Notes under the pieces: model-generated | Database searches by the model: none | What the model saw: only the letters and a program-made list of their open reading frames with translations | Told to the model about the DNA's origin: nothing | Assembly: GCF_900111555.1 (NCBI RefSeq) | Contig: NZ_FOHZ01000001.1 | Location: 1-64,000 of the forward strand | Length of the DNA stretch: 64,000 nucleotides | Direction: 5' to 3' | Origin: Marinobacter segnicrescens | Lineage (GTDB): Bacteria > Pseudomonadota > Gammaproteobacteria > Pseudomonadales > Oleiphilaceae | Translations under genes and position numbers: made by a program | Part shown: in pieces, positions 53,545 to 63,070 of the stretch | How positions within the stretch are numbered: position 1 is the first letter of the stretch | Layout: each line of letters starts with the position of its first letter

Positions 53545-56500
53545 TTACGCTTCCGCAAGGGCGGCGGCTTCATCCACATCCACCGACACCAGTCGCGAGC
53601 AACCCGGCTCATGCATGGTGACGCCCATCAACTGGTCGGCCATTTCCATGGCTATCTTGTTATGGGTAATGTAGATGAACTGAACCTGAGATGACATCTC
53701 TTTCACCATATTGGCGTAACGGCCCACGTTGGCATCGTCCAGTGGCGCATCCACTTCGTCCAGCATACAAAACGGCGCAGGATTCAGCTGGAAAATGGAG
53801 AATACCAGGGCAATGGCGGTGAGCGCCTTTTCGCCCCCGGACAACAGGTGAATGGTGCTGTTCTTCTTGCCTGGTGGGCGAGCCATGATGGCAACCCCGG
53901 TTTCCAGCAGGTCCTCACCAGTAAGCTCAAGATAGGCGGTACCACCACCGAATACTTTCGGGAACAGCGCCTGCAGACCACCGTTGACCTTGTCGAAGGT
54001 TTCCTTGAAGCGCTGGCGTGTCTCCCGGTCGATTCGGCGAATCGCACTGTCCAGGGTTTCCAGGGCTTCCATCAGGTCTTCGTGCTGGCTGTCCAGGTAG
54101 GTCTTTCGTTCGCTCTGGACCTGGTATTCCTCGATCGCAGCCAGGTTGATGGCACCAAGTCGCTGGATCCGGTTGCCGATCCGTTCCAGCTCCTCTGACC
54201 ACGCCTGCTCGGTCGCTTCCTCTGGCAACTGCCCGAGGATATCGGCAAGTTTCACCTCCAGCTCTTCAAGCTGCTCCAGATGGTTGGTGGAACGGATCTC
54301 CAGGGCCTGGGATTCCATCCGAAGCTTCTCCAGCTGACCACGGATTTCCTGGGCACGGTGCTCAGCCTGGCTGCGGAACTGCTCCTTCTCCCTGACCTGG
54401 CGATCGATGTCTTCCAGGGCATCCCGCGCCATCGAGAGCTTTTCCTCCTCTGCCAGGCGCCGATCCAGCAATCCCTCAAGCTGCATTTCCAGGTCTTCGA
54501 TAGGCGCTTCGGCGCCTTCCCGGTTTTCGCGGAGGATTTCGAGCCGTTCCTCCAGCCGCTGGTCCTGCAGCCGGGTGCGATCAAGGGTCTGGCGCAGGCC
54601 ATCCTGCTGGCTGGTCAGGGACTGAATCTGCAGTTGCAGCTGGTGAGCATGGTCGCGATCGCTGCGGGCCTGGTGGCGCAGATGGTCGAGACGTCCACGC
54701 AGCTCGTCCCGCTGACCCAGGAGGCGCTCTCGTTCATCTTCCGCACCCTCGTTCTCCGCCAGGGACTGGTCCCACTGCATGCGCGCCTCTTCCAGCTCTT
54801 CCTGCTTCATGGCCAGCTGCTCGCGCAGGTCACCGGTATCTTCCTCAATCCGCTGCAGGCGCTCATTGATCTGATCAGCCCGGGCTTTCAGGCCGCTGAC
54901 TCGGGAAGTCAGGGACGACAGCTCTCCCTGGACATCACTGGCGGCCTGTTGTGCCTGATCCCGCCGGAGCTCTGCTTCCGAGGTCCGCTCCTGCAACTCT
55001 GCAAGCCTCTCCCGACCTTCTGCCAGTCGTGTTTCGGCGTCATCCAGGGCTGCCGCAAGCTCTTCCACCTTTTGTTGGCGTTCGATAACCCCGGTGCGGG
55101 AGCGATCTGACGCCGGCATTCTCAGCCAGCCCCGGCCCAGCCAGATGCCATCCGGAGTGATGACGGAATGCTGCTCCGCGAGGCTGTCCTGCATCGCCAG
55201 GGCCTCAGCGAGGCTCCCGGCGGTACGAATTTGTCCCAGCCAGTGGGTCAGCCCACCGGCATTGCTTACCCTGGCGGCGAGGCTGCCTGCCACAGGGCTG
55301 GCCGATTCAGAGCCAGCCTGTACCAGCGCAAGGCCCTTCGGGGCCTCTGCCAGCTCGCGGGTCAGGGCCTCCAGGCTGTTAACCTGCACCGCCTGCAGCA
55401 GGTTCCCCAGCACTTCCTCTACGGCGAATTCCCACCCGGGCTCCGTCTGCAGCTGGCGCGCTATACGAGGTGCCTGGTGGAGGTCTGATTGGCCGAGCCA
55501 TTGCTGCAGGGCTTCGTCATCCGCCCCCAGCTGCTCATCGAGCATGGCCTGCTGAGACTCCAGCGAAGCCCTGAGGGACTGGTCCCGCTGGCTCAATTCA
55601 TTGACCTGTTGCTCATGTTCGCGAAGGTCGCCCCGGATATCCTGGAGCCGGTCACCGGCGTCTTCGATCGCTTCTACGGCCTCCTCCCGGCGCAGGTTCA
55701 GCTCCTCTTGCCTTGCCAGTAATTCGTCGAGCTCGTCCCGGTCCAGCTGCCCGTCCAGCAAATCCCGTTCATCCTGGAGGCGTCGTTGACGGGCAATCAG
55801 GCTTTCGATCTCCTGCTCCAGGTTACGGATGCGGTTCTGAGCCAGCTCAGCTTCCCGCTTGGTGTCGGAGGAACGTGCGCTGAAAGCCTCCCACTGGTGC
55901 TGCCAGTCACCCATAGCCTCTTCGGCAGCCTGTAGCTGCAAGGCAGACTCTTCAGCCTGGGCAGCAAGGCTTTCCTGTTCGGGTTCGATGGCCGCCAGCT
56001 CGTCGTTGATGGCCTCCAGCTTGTCTTCGTCCTGGGCCAGTTCCCGGGAGATCTCCGAGCGGCTGGCCAGGGCCTGGTCAAGCTCGGTGGCCACCTGGCG
56101 ACTGCGTTCCCGCTGGTGCTCCAGGCTCTGCTCTACCCGGGCAATGTCCGCGCCCGCCTCGTAATAACGGGCCTGGTTACGGTTGAAGTCATCGGTACGC
56201 TGCTGGTGGTCATCCCGCAAGCGCTCAAGCGCTGTTTCAAGGTTGACCCGATCGGTCAGGTGTTTTTCCAGCTCCAGCTCGGTCTCCCGCAACTGCTCCC
56301 GCCGCTGGGCAAGTTCCTGGTCCAGCCCCTGCCATTTCAACGCCGCCAGCTCCGCCCGGTACTGCCGTTCGCTGGCCTTGAGTTCCTTGTAACGTTCGGC
56401 AGACTGCGCCTGGCGTTGCAGGTGCTGTAGCTGGCGGCCGAGTTCGTCCCGCAGGTCAGTCAGCCGCTCCAGGTTTTCCTGGGTCCGACGAATGCGATTC

Positions 56501-57042
56501 TCCGTCTCCCGTCGCCGCTCCTTGTACCTGGATATCCCGGCGGCTTCTTCGATATAGACCCGCAACTCTTCCGGCTTGGCTTCGATCAGGCGGGAGATCA
56601 TGCCCTGCTCGATAATGGCGTAGCTGCGAGGGCCCAGACCGGTACCCAGGAAAAGATCGGTAATATCCCGCCGGCGGCACTTGGCGCCATTCATGAAGTA
56701 ATCAGACTGCCCTTCCCGGGAGACACGGCGACGCACCGAGATTTCATTGAAGCGGGCAAACTCCCCGGGGGCCGAGCCGTCAGAGTTGTCAAAGATCAGC
56801 TCGATGGACGCCTGGCCCACTGGCTTGCGGGCGCTGGAGCCATTGAAGATAACGTCCGTCATGGACTCACCACGCAGGTACTTGGCGGAACTCTCCCCCA
56901 TAACCCAGCGAACGGCGTCGATGATATTGGACTTACCACAACCATTGGGTCCAACCACCGCCGTCATATTGGAGGGAAAGGGAACGGTGGTGGGGTCAAC
57001 AAAGGATTTGAAACCCGCGAGTTTGATGGACTTCAGGCGCAT
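53545..57042 (-). CDS. smc: SMC, chromosome condensation ATPase
   Basis: 1165 residues, full length. Walker A GPNGCGKSNIIDAVRW is at about 32-47. Two coiled-coil arms flank the hinge (about 510-680). The C-terminal head has LLSGGEKALTAIALVF and Walker B PFCMLDEVDAPLDD. With ScpA and ScpB, encoded 3-7 kb away in this window, it forms the condensin that compacts and segregates the chromosome. Having SMC-ScpAB means the MksBEFG genes at 14-19.7 kb are an extra, accessory SMC system. Confidence 0.97.
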   Translation of the reverse strand: MRLKSIKLAGFKSFVDPTTVPFPSNMTAVVGPNGCGKSNIIDAVRWVMGESSAKYLRGESMTDVIFNGSSARKPVGQASIELIFDNSDGSAPGEFARFNEISVRRRVSREGQSDYFMNGAKCRRRDITDLFLGTGLGPRSYAIIEQGMISRLIEAKPEELRVYIEEAAGISRYKERRRETENRIRRTQENLERLTDLRDELGRQLQHLQRQAQSAERYKELKASERQYRAELAALKWQGLDQELAQRREQLRETELELEKHLTDRVNLETALERLRDDHQQRTDDFNRNQARYYEAGADIARVEQSLEHQRERSRQVATELDQALASRSEISRELAQDEDKLEAINDELAAIEPEQESLAAQAEESALQLQAAEEAMGDWQHQWEAFSARSSDTKREAELAQNRIRNLEQEIESLIARQRRLQDERDLLDGQLDRDELDELLARQEELNLRREEAVEAIEDAGDRLQDIRGDLREHEQQVNELSQRDQSLRASLESQQAMLDEQLGADDEALQQWLGQSDLHQAPRIARQLQTEPGWEFAVEEVLGNLLQAVQVNSLEALTRELAEAPKGLALVQAGSESASPVAGSLAARVSNAGGLTHWLGQIRTAGSLAEALAMQDSLAEQHSVITPDGIWLGRGWLRMPASDRSRTGVIERQQKVEELAAALDDAETRLAEGRERLAELQERTSEAELRRDQAQQAASDVQGELSSLTSRVSGLKARADQINERLQRIEEDTGDLREQLAMKQEELEEARMQWDQSLAENEGAEDERERLLGQRDELRGRLDHLRHQARSDRDHAHQLQLQIQSLTSQQDGLRQTLDRTRLQDQRLEERLEILRENREGAEAPIEDLEMQLEGLLDRRLAEEEKLSMARDALEDIDRQVREKEQFRSQAEHRAQEIRGQLEKLRMESQALEIRSTNHLEQLEELEVKLADILGQLPEEATEQAWSEELERIGNRIQRLGAINLAAIEEYQVQSERKTYLDSQHEDLMEALETLDSAIRRIDRETRQRFKETFDKVNGGLQALFPKVFGGGTAYLELTGEDLLETGVAIMARPPGKKNSTIHLLSGGEKALTAIALVFSIFQLNPAPFCMLDEVDAPLDDANVGRYANMVKEMSSQVQFIYITHNKIAMEMADQLMGVTMHEPGCSRLVSVDVDEAAALAEA

Positions 57043-57308
57043 GTTGTTCCGTATCTACCTCTGGCCCTTATGGCGTGGTCACAAGCGCCGAAGTGTACCA
57101 TACCGTCGCCGGATGCCCAGTTCGATTCCCTCCCATTTCCAGCGACTTCGGTTAGCCGGGAACATCCATGACGGAAAATTGCCGCCTCCAGCTACACACC
57201 TCGATCCTGACCTCAATCATTGCTCTCATATTATTGATAAATATGACTTTGTAACGAATGGCATGATGCCTGCTTCTTAACGGGAAATCTTCCCGAAAGG
57301 CATTACCC

Positions 57309-58241
57309 ATGGCAGGAAACAACCGCACCCCCCTTGAAGCCTCATCGGCCCGGCCCGCCCGCCTTGTTGCCCTGCGCCAGGCCCGGGAAGCCTGGACCCA
57401 GGCTGACGATCCGGTGGCACGCCTCTATCGCAGGGTGAGCATGACACTCTCGCTGGAAACCCTGCTGGGCATCTTCGCTGAGGAGCTCGGCCAGGTGTTA
57501 CCGTTTGGCCAACTGGTCTACCGGCACCGCCTGGGGCACCAGGATTTTGTCTACACGTCGGGCATGGGAGGCCCTCATCGTTGTGACTACCAGCTGAACC
57601 TGGAGGGCAATCATTATGGCGCTCTGTCCCTGACCCGCCGGACCCGTTTCACTGAGGATGAACTGGAGGCCATTGAATTCCTGCTAGGCATACTGATCTG
57701 CCCCCTGCGCAATGCCTGTCAGTATGCGTTGGTGGAACAGGCTGCGCTGACGGATTCGTTAACGGAGATTCCCAACAAGCGCGCCCTGGACATGGCCCTG
57801 GCCAGGGACTGCAGTATCGGTGACCGCCACGGGGATGCCTTTACCCTGATTCTCTGTGACCTGGATTATTTCAAGGACGTTAATGATACCTTCGGTCACG
57901 TGATCGGTGACCATATCCTGAAGGCCACGGCAAAGGCGTTAAGGGAAGCCACCCGGGATGGCGACAGTATTTTCCGATTCGGTGGCGAGGAGTTTGCCGT
58001 CCTGTTGCCCCACGCGGACTCAACGGACGGAGAACAGGTGGCTGACCGGATTCGGGCAGCCATTCACGACATCCGCATTCCCTGTGGTGACAGGCAGGCC
58101 CGTGTTACCGCCAGCGCCGGCGTCGCCACCCGTCGCAAGGAAGAAACCCCGGTCCAGTGGCTCGCACGGGCAGACGATGCGCTATACCGGGCCAAGGATG
58201 CAGGCCGCAACCGCACCCATATTGCCCATGTGATTGCCTGA
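57309..58241 (+). CDS. Soluble GGDEF diguanylate cyclase
   Basis: 310 residues, no membrane segment. The N-terminal 130 residues may form a GAF-like sensor (HRLGHQDFVYTSGMGGPHRCDYQLNLEGNHYGALSL, core NLEGNHYGALSL). The GGDEF domain (about 150-305) has FRFGGEEFAVLLPHAD, so it should make c-di-GMP. No RxxD inhibitory site is seen at the usual place. It is divergent from smc across a 266-bp AT-rich region with no other gene; a small hairpin GGGAA-ATC-TTCCC lies in its leader. Confidence 0.92.
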   Translation: MAGNNRTPLEASSARPARLVALRQAREAWTQADDPVARLYRRVSMTLSLETLLGIFAEELGQVLPFGQLVYRHRLGHQDFVYTSGMGGPHRCDYQLNLEGNHYGALSLTRRTRFTEDELEAIEFLLGILICPLRNACQYALVEQAALTDSLTEIPNKRALDMALARDCSIGDRHGDAFTLILCDLDYFKDVNDTFGHVIGDHILKATAKALREATRDGDSIFRFGGEEFAVLLPHADSTDGEQVADRIRAAIHDIRIPCGDRQARVTASAGVATRRKEETPVQWLARADDALYRAKDAGRNRTHIAHVIA

Positions 58242-58243
58242 AG

Positions 58244-58259
58244 ACCGGCAAAAGCCGGT
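58244..58259. terminator. Hairpin between convergent GGDEF and rluB genes
   Basis: ACCGGC-AAAA-GCCGGT lies between the two stops, 4 nt from rluB. T-runs are short, so it is a weak bidirectional terminator candidate. Confidence 0.5.
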
Positions 58260-58263
58260 TCTC

Positions 58264-59229
58264 TCAGGTTTTCCTGCGTGGCGCAGGGGTACGACTGCTA
58301 CCCGGCGCCGGCTTGCTGTCGTCTACCTGCCATTTCCTGCCACCGGCAGGCTTCTTGTTACCGCGTGAAGGCGCCTTGCGTCGCCGGCGATCATGCTCTG
58401 CCTGCTCCCCGGGGGTCTTTACCGGAACGTCTACCGGCGTCATACCCACGGCACGGCTTAGCGTATCAACCGCTTTCTGGTCGAGTTCTTCCCATCGGCC
58501 AACACTCAGCCTGCTGGGCAGGAAGATCGGTCCGTATCGCACCCGCTTGAGCCTGCTGACCCTCACGCCCTGGGATTCCCAGAGCCGACGAACTTCCCTG
58601 TTCCGTCCTTCCAGCAGGGTGACATGGAACCACTGGTTATGGCCCTTGCCGCCGGCCGGCGAGATGTCTGAGAAAGACGCCTGGCCATCTTCCAGCAGCA
58701 CGCCCTCAAGCAGTCGCTGGATCATGTCATCATCCACCTCGCCGAAGATCCGCACAGCGTATTCCCGGTCAATCTCGCTGGAAGGATGCATCAGTCGATT
58801 GGCCAGGTCGCCGTCCGTCGTGAACAGCATCAACCCCGTGGTATTGATATCCAGTCGACCTACCGCCACCCAGCGCTGGTCTTTCAGCCGTGGCAGGCTG
58901 TCGAAAACCGTGGGCCGCCCTTCCGGATCGTTACGGGTGGTGACTTCACCCTCCGGCTTGTTGTAGATCAGCACCCGGCGCACAACCGCTTCAGCGGACC
59001 GGCTTTCCACCGGCTTCCCGTCCACCGCGATACGGTCGGTGGGCAGTGCCCGGTCGCCTGGCGCGGCTACATTACCGTTAACGGTGACCCGACCAGCCTG
59101 AATCCAGGCATCCACTTCGCGCCGTGAACCTACCCCGGCACGGGACAGGAGCTTCTGCAGGCGCTCTGGTTCTCCGGATACCGGACGGGCGCCCTGCTGG
59201 GACTGCTTGGGGGGGCGTTGCGACGCCAT
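58264..59229 (-). CDS. rluB: RluB, 23S rRNA pseudouridine 2605 synthase
   Basis: 321 residues. The S4 RNA-binding domain (RLQKLLSRAGVGSRREVDAW) is followed by the RsuA-type catalytic core, with the catalytic Asp in GRLDINTTGLMLFTTDG. The C-terminal tail is basic (RRRKAPSRGNKKPAGGRK), typical for RluB. It lies 17 nt after scpB on the same strand; scpB-rluB linkage is common. Confidence 0.95.
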   Translation of the reverse strand: MASQRPPKQSQQGARPVSGEPERLQKLLSRAGVGSRREVDAWIQAGRVTVNGNVAAPGDRALPTDRIAVDGKPVESRSAEAVVRRVLIYNKPEGEVTTRNDPEGRPTVFDSLPRLKDQRWVAVGRLDINTTGLMLFTTDGDLANRLMHPSSEIDREYAVRIFGEVDDDMIQRLLEGVLLEDGQASFSDISPAGGKGHNQWFHVTLLEGRNREVRRLWESQGVRVSRLKRVRYGPIFLPSRLSVGRWEELDQKAVDTLSRAVGMTPVDVPVKTPGEQAEHDRRRRKAPSRGNKKPAGGRKWQVDDSKPAPGSSRTPAPRRKT

Positions 59230-59246
59230 GATGAATCCTTGTTGAC

Positions 59247-59954
59247 TTAATGAAGTGTGGTATTGCTTTGCGATGAATCACCGGGCGGTTTCTGCGCCGG
59301 TGACTCATCCGGGTTTGTCGGCGGCTCGTCGCTGCCGGGTTGTTCACCTTTTCCTGATTCAGGTGTATCAAACTGGATCTCGGCCTGTATTTCCTGCTCT
59401 ATCTCGCGACCTATCTCCTCGAGGTCCCGTATTTCCGCCAGCGGCGGCAGTTCGTCCAGGCTGGTCAGGTTGAAATAGTCCAGGAACTGGCGGGTGGTGG
59501 CATACATGGCTGGACGGCCAGGTACGTCCTTATGCCCGACTACGCGAACCCATTCTCGTTCCTGCAATGTACGAATGATATTGCTGCTTACCGTAACACC
59601 CCGGATATCCTCGATTTCGCCCCGGGTAATGGGCTGCCGGTAGGCGATCAGCGCGAGGGTTTCCAGCAAGGCCCGGGAATAGCGCTGAGGTTTCTCATCG
59701 AACAGGCGCCCCACCCAGGGGGCAAACTCCTGCCGTACCTGGAAGCGGTAGCCACTGGCCACTTTTTTGAGCTCAAACCCCCGATCAATGCAGGATTCTT
59801 CCAGCAGCATCAGGACATGCTCCATCACCTGCCGGGCGGGTCGTTCATGTTCTTCGAACAGATCCCGCAACTGGTCAATGTTCAAGGGACGACCTGCAGC
59901 AAGCAGTGCGGCCTCGACAATGTTCTGTACGCGTTTGAGGTTTTCCTCGTTCAT
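59247..59954 (-). CDS. scpB: ScpB, SMC complex winged-helix subunit
   Basis: 235 residues. Two winged helices cover about 5-170 (AALLAAGRPLNIDQLRDLF, QRYSRALLETLALIAYRQPITRGEI seen as ALIAYRQPITRGEIEDIRGV). The C-terminal tail is acidic and Pro-rich. It binds ScpA and controls the SMC ATPase. It lies 12 nt after scpA. Confidence 0.96.
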   Translation of the reverse strand: MNEENLKRVQNIVEAALLAAGRPLNIDQLRDLFEEHERPARQVMEHVLMLLEESCIDRGFELKKVASGYRFQVRQEFAPWVGRLFDEKPQRYSRALLETLALIAYRQPITRGEIEDIRGVTVSSNIIRTLQEREWVRVVGHKDVPGRPAMYATTRQFLDYFNLTSLDELPPLAEIRDLEEIGREIEQEIQAEIQFDTPESGKGEQPGSDEPPTNPDESPAQKPPGDSSQSNTTLH

Positions 59955-59966
59955 GCGCTTTTAACC

Positions 59967-60815
59967 TCAGTTGCTGGTCCGGGCCCGTACATGGATGGCG
60001 CCCAGGGTTTCGGCCTGCACAATCTCTATCAGCTCTTCCTTGACCAACTCGAGCATCGCAAGAAAGGTCACCACAACACCGAGACGCCCTTCTTCCCGGG
60101 TGAACAGGGCTTCGAAGGGCATGAACCGGTCCGCCGGCAACATCGCCAGTATTGACGACATCCGCTCACGGGTCGACAGGCGCTCCTTCTCCACGTGGTG
60201 GCTGGTAAACAGGTCTGCCCGCTGCAGCACACCCTGCAAAGCCAGCAACACTTCCCTCAGGTCCACCGGCGGGTGCGCGTCTCCCCTTGGCAGATCTGGT
60301 AAAGCAGCCGAGTTCGGAAAAGTGTCCCGCTCCATCCGTGGCAGTGTATCCACGTCCTCGGCAGCCTTCTTGAAGCGCTCGTATTGTTGCAGGCGACGGA
60401 TCAGTTCCGCCCGCGGATCGTCTTCTTCGTCCTCTTCCACTTCCTGCCTTGGCAACAGCATGCGCGACTTGATCTCGGCCAGGGTCGCAGCCATTACCAG
60501 GTACTCCGCAGCCAGCTCGAAGCGCATGGCTTCAGCCGCGCTGATATATTCCATGTACTGGCGGGTGATCTCACTGACGTCGATATCCAGAATGTTCATA
60601 TTCTGGCGCCGGATCAGGTAAAGCAGCAGGTCCAGTGGGCCCTCGAACGCTTCGAGGAATACAGCCAGCGCATCAGGGGGAATGTACAGGTCCTGGGGAA
60701 GGTCAGATACCGGCCTGCCCTCCACCCGGGCAACAGGGGGCCGAGCCTCGTCCCTGACAGGCTCTGCCGACGTTTGTTCCGGCAAGTCTTCAGCGCCAGT
60801 TTCCGGTGCGGTCAC
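59967..60815 (-). CDS. scpA: ScpA, SMC complex kleisin
   Basis: 282 residues starting with GTG. After a 40-residue polar leader comes the kleisin N-domain AVFLEAFEGPLDLLLYLIRRQNMNILDIDV (core FEGPLDLLLYLIRRQ) that binds the SMC neck. The C-terminal winged helix (about 205-280, TFLAMLELVKEELIEIVQ) binds the SMC head. It lies 19 nt after trpS, in the same minus-strand run. Confidence 0.96.
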   Translation of the reverse strand: MTAPETGAEDLPEQTSAEPVRDEARPPVARVEGRPVSDLPQDLYIPPDALAVFLEAFEGPLDLLLYLIRRQNMNILDIDVSEITRQYMEYISAAEAMRFELAAEYLVMAATLAEIKSRMLLPRQEVEEDEEDDPRAELIRRLQQYERFKKAAEDVDTLPRMERDTFPNSAALPDLPRGDAHPPVDLREVLLALQGVLQRADLFTSHHVEKERLSTRERMSSILAMLPADRFMPFEALFTREEGRLGVVVTFLAMLELVKEELIEIVQAETLGAIHVRARTSN

Positions 60816-60834
60816 ACTTTACCCCCCGGTGTCT

Positions 60835-62049
60835 TCAACGGTAGACCACGCCCATGGCTTCACGAACTTCTTCCAGGGTGTCGCGCGCTGCATCCCGTGC
60901 CTGGTCCGCCCCTTCCTGGATAATGGCATGGATCAGGTCCGGACTGGATTCGTATTCCCTGGCCCGCTCATGGAGCGGTCGCTGTTCCTCGACGATGGCG
61001 TCGATAACGGGCTTCTTGCAATCCAGGCAGCCAATGCCTGCACTGCGGCAGCCAGTCTGGACCCACTCCCGGGTAGCCTCATCGGAATAGACCTTGTGGA
61101 ATTCCCACACCGGACACTTTTCCGGCTCTCCGGGATCGGTACGGCGAACCCGCTGCGGATCAGTCGGCATGGTGCGAACTTTCTGTTCCACCGTGTCCGG
61201 TGACTCCCGCAGGCCAATAAAATTGCCGTAGGACTTGGACATTTTCTGGCCATCAAGCCCTGGCATTTTTGAAGCGTCCGTGAGCAGGGCCTGGGGTTCG
61301 GGCAGAAGCACCTTGCCCCCACCCTCGATGTAGCCGTAAAGCCGCTCCCGATCGCCAAGGGATATGTTCTGTTGTTCGCCCAGCAGGGCACGCGCAGTTT
61401 CGAGCGCTTCCATATCGCCCTCTTCCTGGTACCGGCGCTTGAGAGAGCGGTAAAGCCGGGCGTTTTTTTTCCCCATCTTGACGATGGCGGCTTCCGCCTG
61501 CTCCTCGAAGCCTGGCTCGCGGCCATACAGATGGTTGAACCGACGGGCGATTTCCCGGGTAATTTCCACGTGGGAGACCTGGTCCGCCCCTACGGGTACC
61601 TTGCCGGCCCGGTAGAGCAGAATATCCGCACTCTGTAGCAACGGATACCCCAGAAATCCGTAGGTTGCGAGATCTTTCTCACGTAGTTTGTCCTGCTGAT
61701 CCTTGTAGGTCGGTGCTCGTTCAAGCCAGCCCAGGGGCGTGATCATGGAAAGCAGCAAGTGTAGCTCGGCGTGTTCCGGTACCTGGGACTGCACGAACAG
61801 GGTAGCCGACCCCGGATTTACCCCGGCTGCGAGCCAGTCGATCAGCATCTCCCAGACATTCTCGCGGATCTGCGAGGGATCATCATAACTGGTGGTCAGG
61901 GCGTGCCAGTCGGCCACAAAGAAAAAGCACTCGAATTCATGCTGCAGCTTCACCCAGTTCTTCAATACTCCGTGGTAATGCCCCAGATGCAGGCGCCCCG
62001 TGGGCCGCATTCCGGACAAGACCCGTTGCTGGGAATCAACAGAACCCAA
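60835..62049 (-). CDS. trpS: TrpS, tryptophanyl-tRNA synthetase
   Basis: 404 residues. The start is TTG with AAGGAG 8 nt upstream; the nearby ATG at 62054 is out of frame. Class I signatures: GMRPTGRLHLGHYHG (HIGH-type HLGH) and KMSKSYGN (KMSKS). It is the longer TrpRS type (about 400 residues), having extra C-terminal helices with CRSAGIGCLDCKK. It charges tRNA-Trp. Confidence 0.95.
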   Translation of the reverse strand: MGSVDSQQRVLSGMRPTGRLHLGHYHGVLKNWVKLQHEFECFFFVADWHALTTSYDDPSQIRENVWEMLIDWLAAGVNPGSATLFVQSQVPEHAELHLLLSMITPLGWLERAPTYKDQQDKLREKDLATYGFLGYPLLQSADILLYRAGKVPVGADQVSHVEITREIARRFNHLYGREPGFEEQAEAAIVKMGKKNARLYRSLKRRYQEEGDMEALETARALLGEQQNISLGDRERLYGYIEGGGKVLLPEPQALLTDASKMPGLDGQKMSKSYGNFIGLRESPDTVEQKVRTMPTDPQRVRRTDPGEPEKCPVWEFHKVYSDEATREWVQTGCRSAGIGCLDCKKPVIDAIVEEQRPLHERAREYESSPDLIHAIIQEGADQARDAARDTLEEVREAMGVVYR

Positions 62050-62135
62050 AGCATGAACTCCTTATGGTCATAATTGACCGGTCATGATAAATCAGACCGT
62101 TGCCGGATGACAGAAGTTGCCGTCCTGAAAACGCA

Positions 62136-62168
62136 AAACCCCCGCACCGGTCACACCGGGCGGGGGTT
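62136..62168 (-). terminator. Rho-independent terminator of sucCD
   Basis: On the minus strand ACCCCCGC pairs with GCGGGGGT, with a smaller CCGGTGTGACCGG in the loop, followed by TTTT. It lies 30 nt after the sucD stop. Confidence 0.93.
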
Positions 62169-62197
62169 CTGGGCATTCAAGCCAGTAAACCAGCAGT

Positions 62198-63070
62198 TTA
62201 CCAGCCAGTTGCTTCCTTCAGGGCCTTGCCGATATCAGCCAGGCTGCGCACGGTCTTCACACCGGCATCCTGCAAGGCAGCAAACTTCTCGTCTGCAGTA
62301 CCCTTACCACCGGAGATGATGGCGCCAGCGTGGCCCATCCGCTTGCCCGGAGGCGCAGTAACACCCGCGATGTAGGACACTACCGGCTTGGTCACATTGT
62401 CCTTGATGAAGGCGGCGGCTTCTTCCTCAGCGGTACCACCGATTTCACCGATCATCACGATGGCCTCGGTTTCCGGATCTTCCTGCAGCAGCTTCAGGAT
62501 GTCGATGAAGCTGGAGCCGGGGATCGGATCGCCACCGATGCCCACACAGGTAGACTGGCCATAGCCGAAGTCCGTGGTCTGCTTGACCGCTTCGTAGGTC
62601 AGGGTACCAGAGCGGGATACGATGCCCACCTTGCCCTTCTTGTGAATGTGACCGGGCATGATGCCGATCTTGCACTCGTCCGGGGTGATCACGCCCGGGC
62701 AGTTCGGGCCGATCATACGGGCGCCCTTCTTGTCGACGTACTCCTTCGCATAGAGCATGTCGATGGTGGGGATGCCCTCGGTGATGCAGACGATCAGCTG
62801 AATGCCGGCGTCAGCCGCTTCGATGATGGCGTCCTTACAGAAAGGCGCCGGCACGTAGATAACGGTAGCCTCGGCACCGGTCTTCTCGACTGCCTCACGC
62901 ACGGTGTTGAACACCGGCAGACCCAGGTGCTCGGTGCCGCCCTTACCGGGGCTTACACCGCCAACCAGCTTGGTGCCGTAGTCAAGCGCCTGCTCGGAGT
63001 GGAAGGTACCCTGGGCACCGGTAAAGCCCTGACAGATAACCTTGGTGTCTTTGTTGATCAGGATGCTCAT
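62198..63070 (-). CDS. sucD: SucD, succinyl-CoA ligase alpha subunit
   Basis: 290 residues. The CoA-binding N-domain ([19 protein letters not shown]) and the phospho-histidine loop [17 protein letters not shown] (active His about 247) are present. With SucC it converts succinyl-CoA to succinate while making ATP or GTP in the TCA cycle. Its start overlaps the sucC stop by one base (TAATG). Confidence 0.97.
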   Translation of the reverse strand: MSILINKDTKVICQGFTGAQGTFHSEQALDYGTKLVGGVSPGKGGTEHLGLPVFNTVREAVEKTGAEATVIYVPAPFCKDAIIEAADAGIQLIVCITEGIPTIDMLYAKEYVDKKGARMIGPNCPGVITPDECKIGIMPGHIHKKGKVGIVSRSGTLTYEAVKQTTDFGYGQSTCVGIGGDPIPGSSFIDILKLLQEDPETEAIVMIGEIGGTAEEEAAAFIKDNVTKPVVSYIAGVTAPPGKRMGHAGAIISGGKGTADEKFAALQDAGVKTVRSLADIGKALKEATGW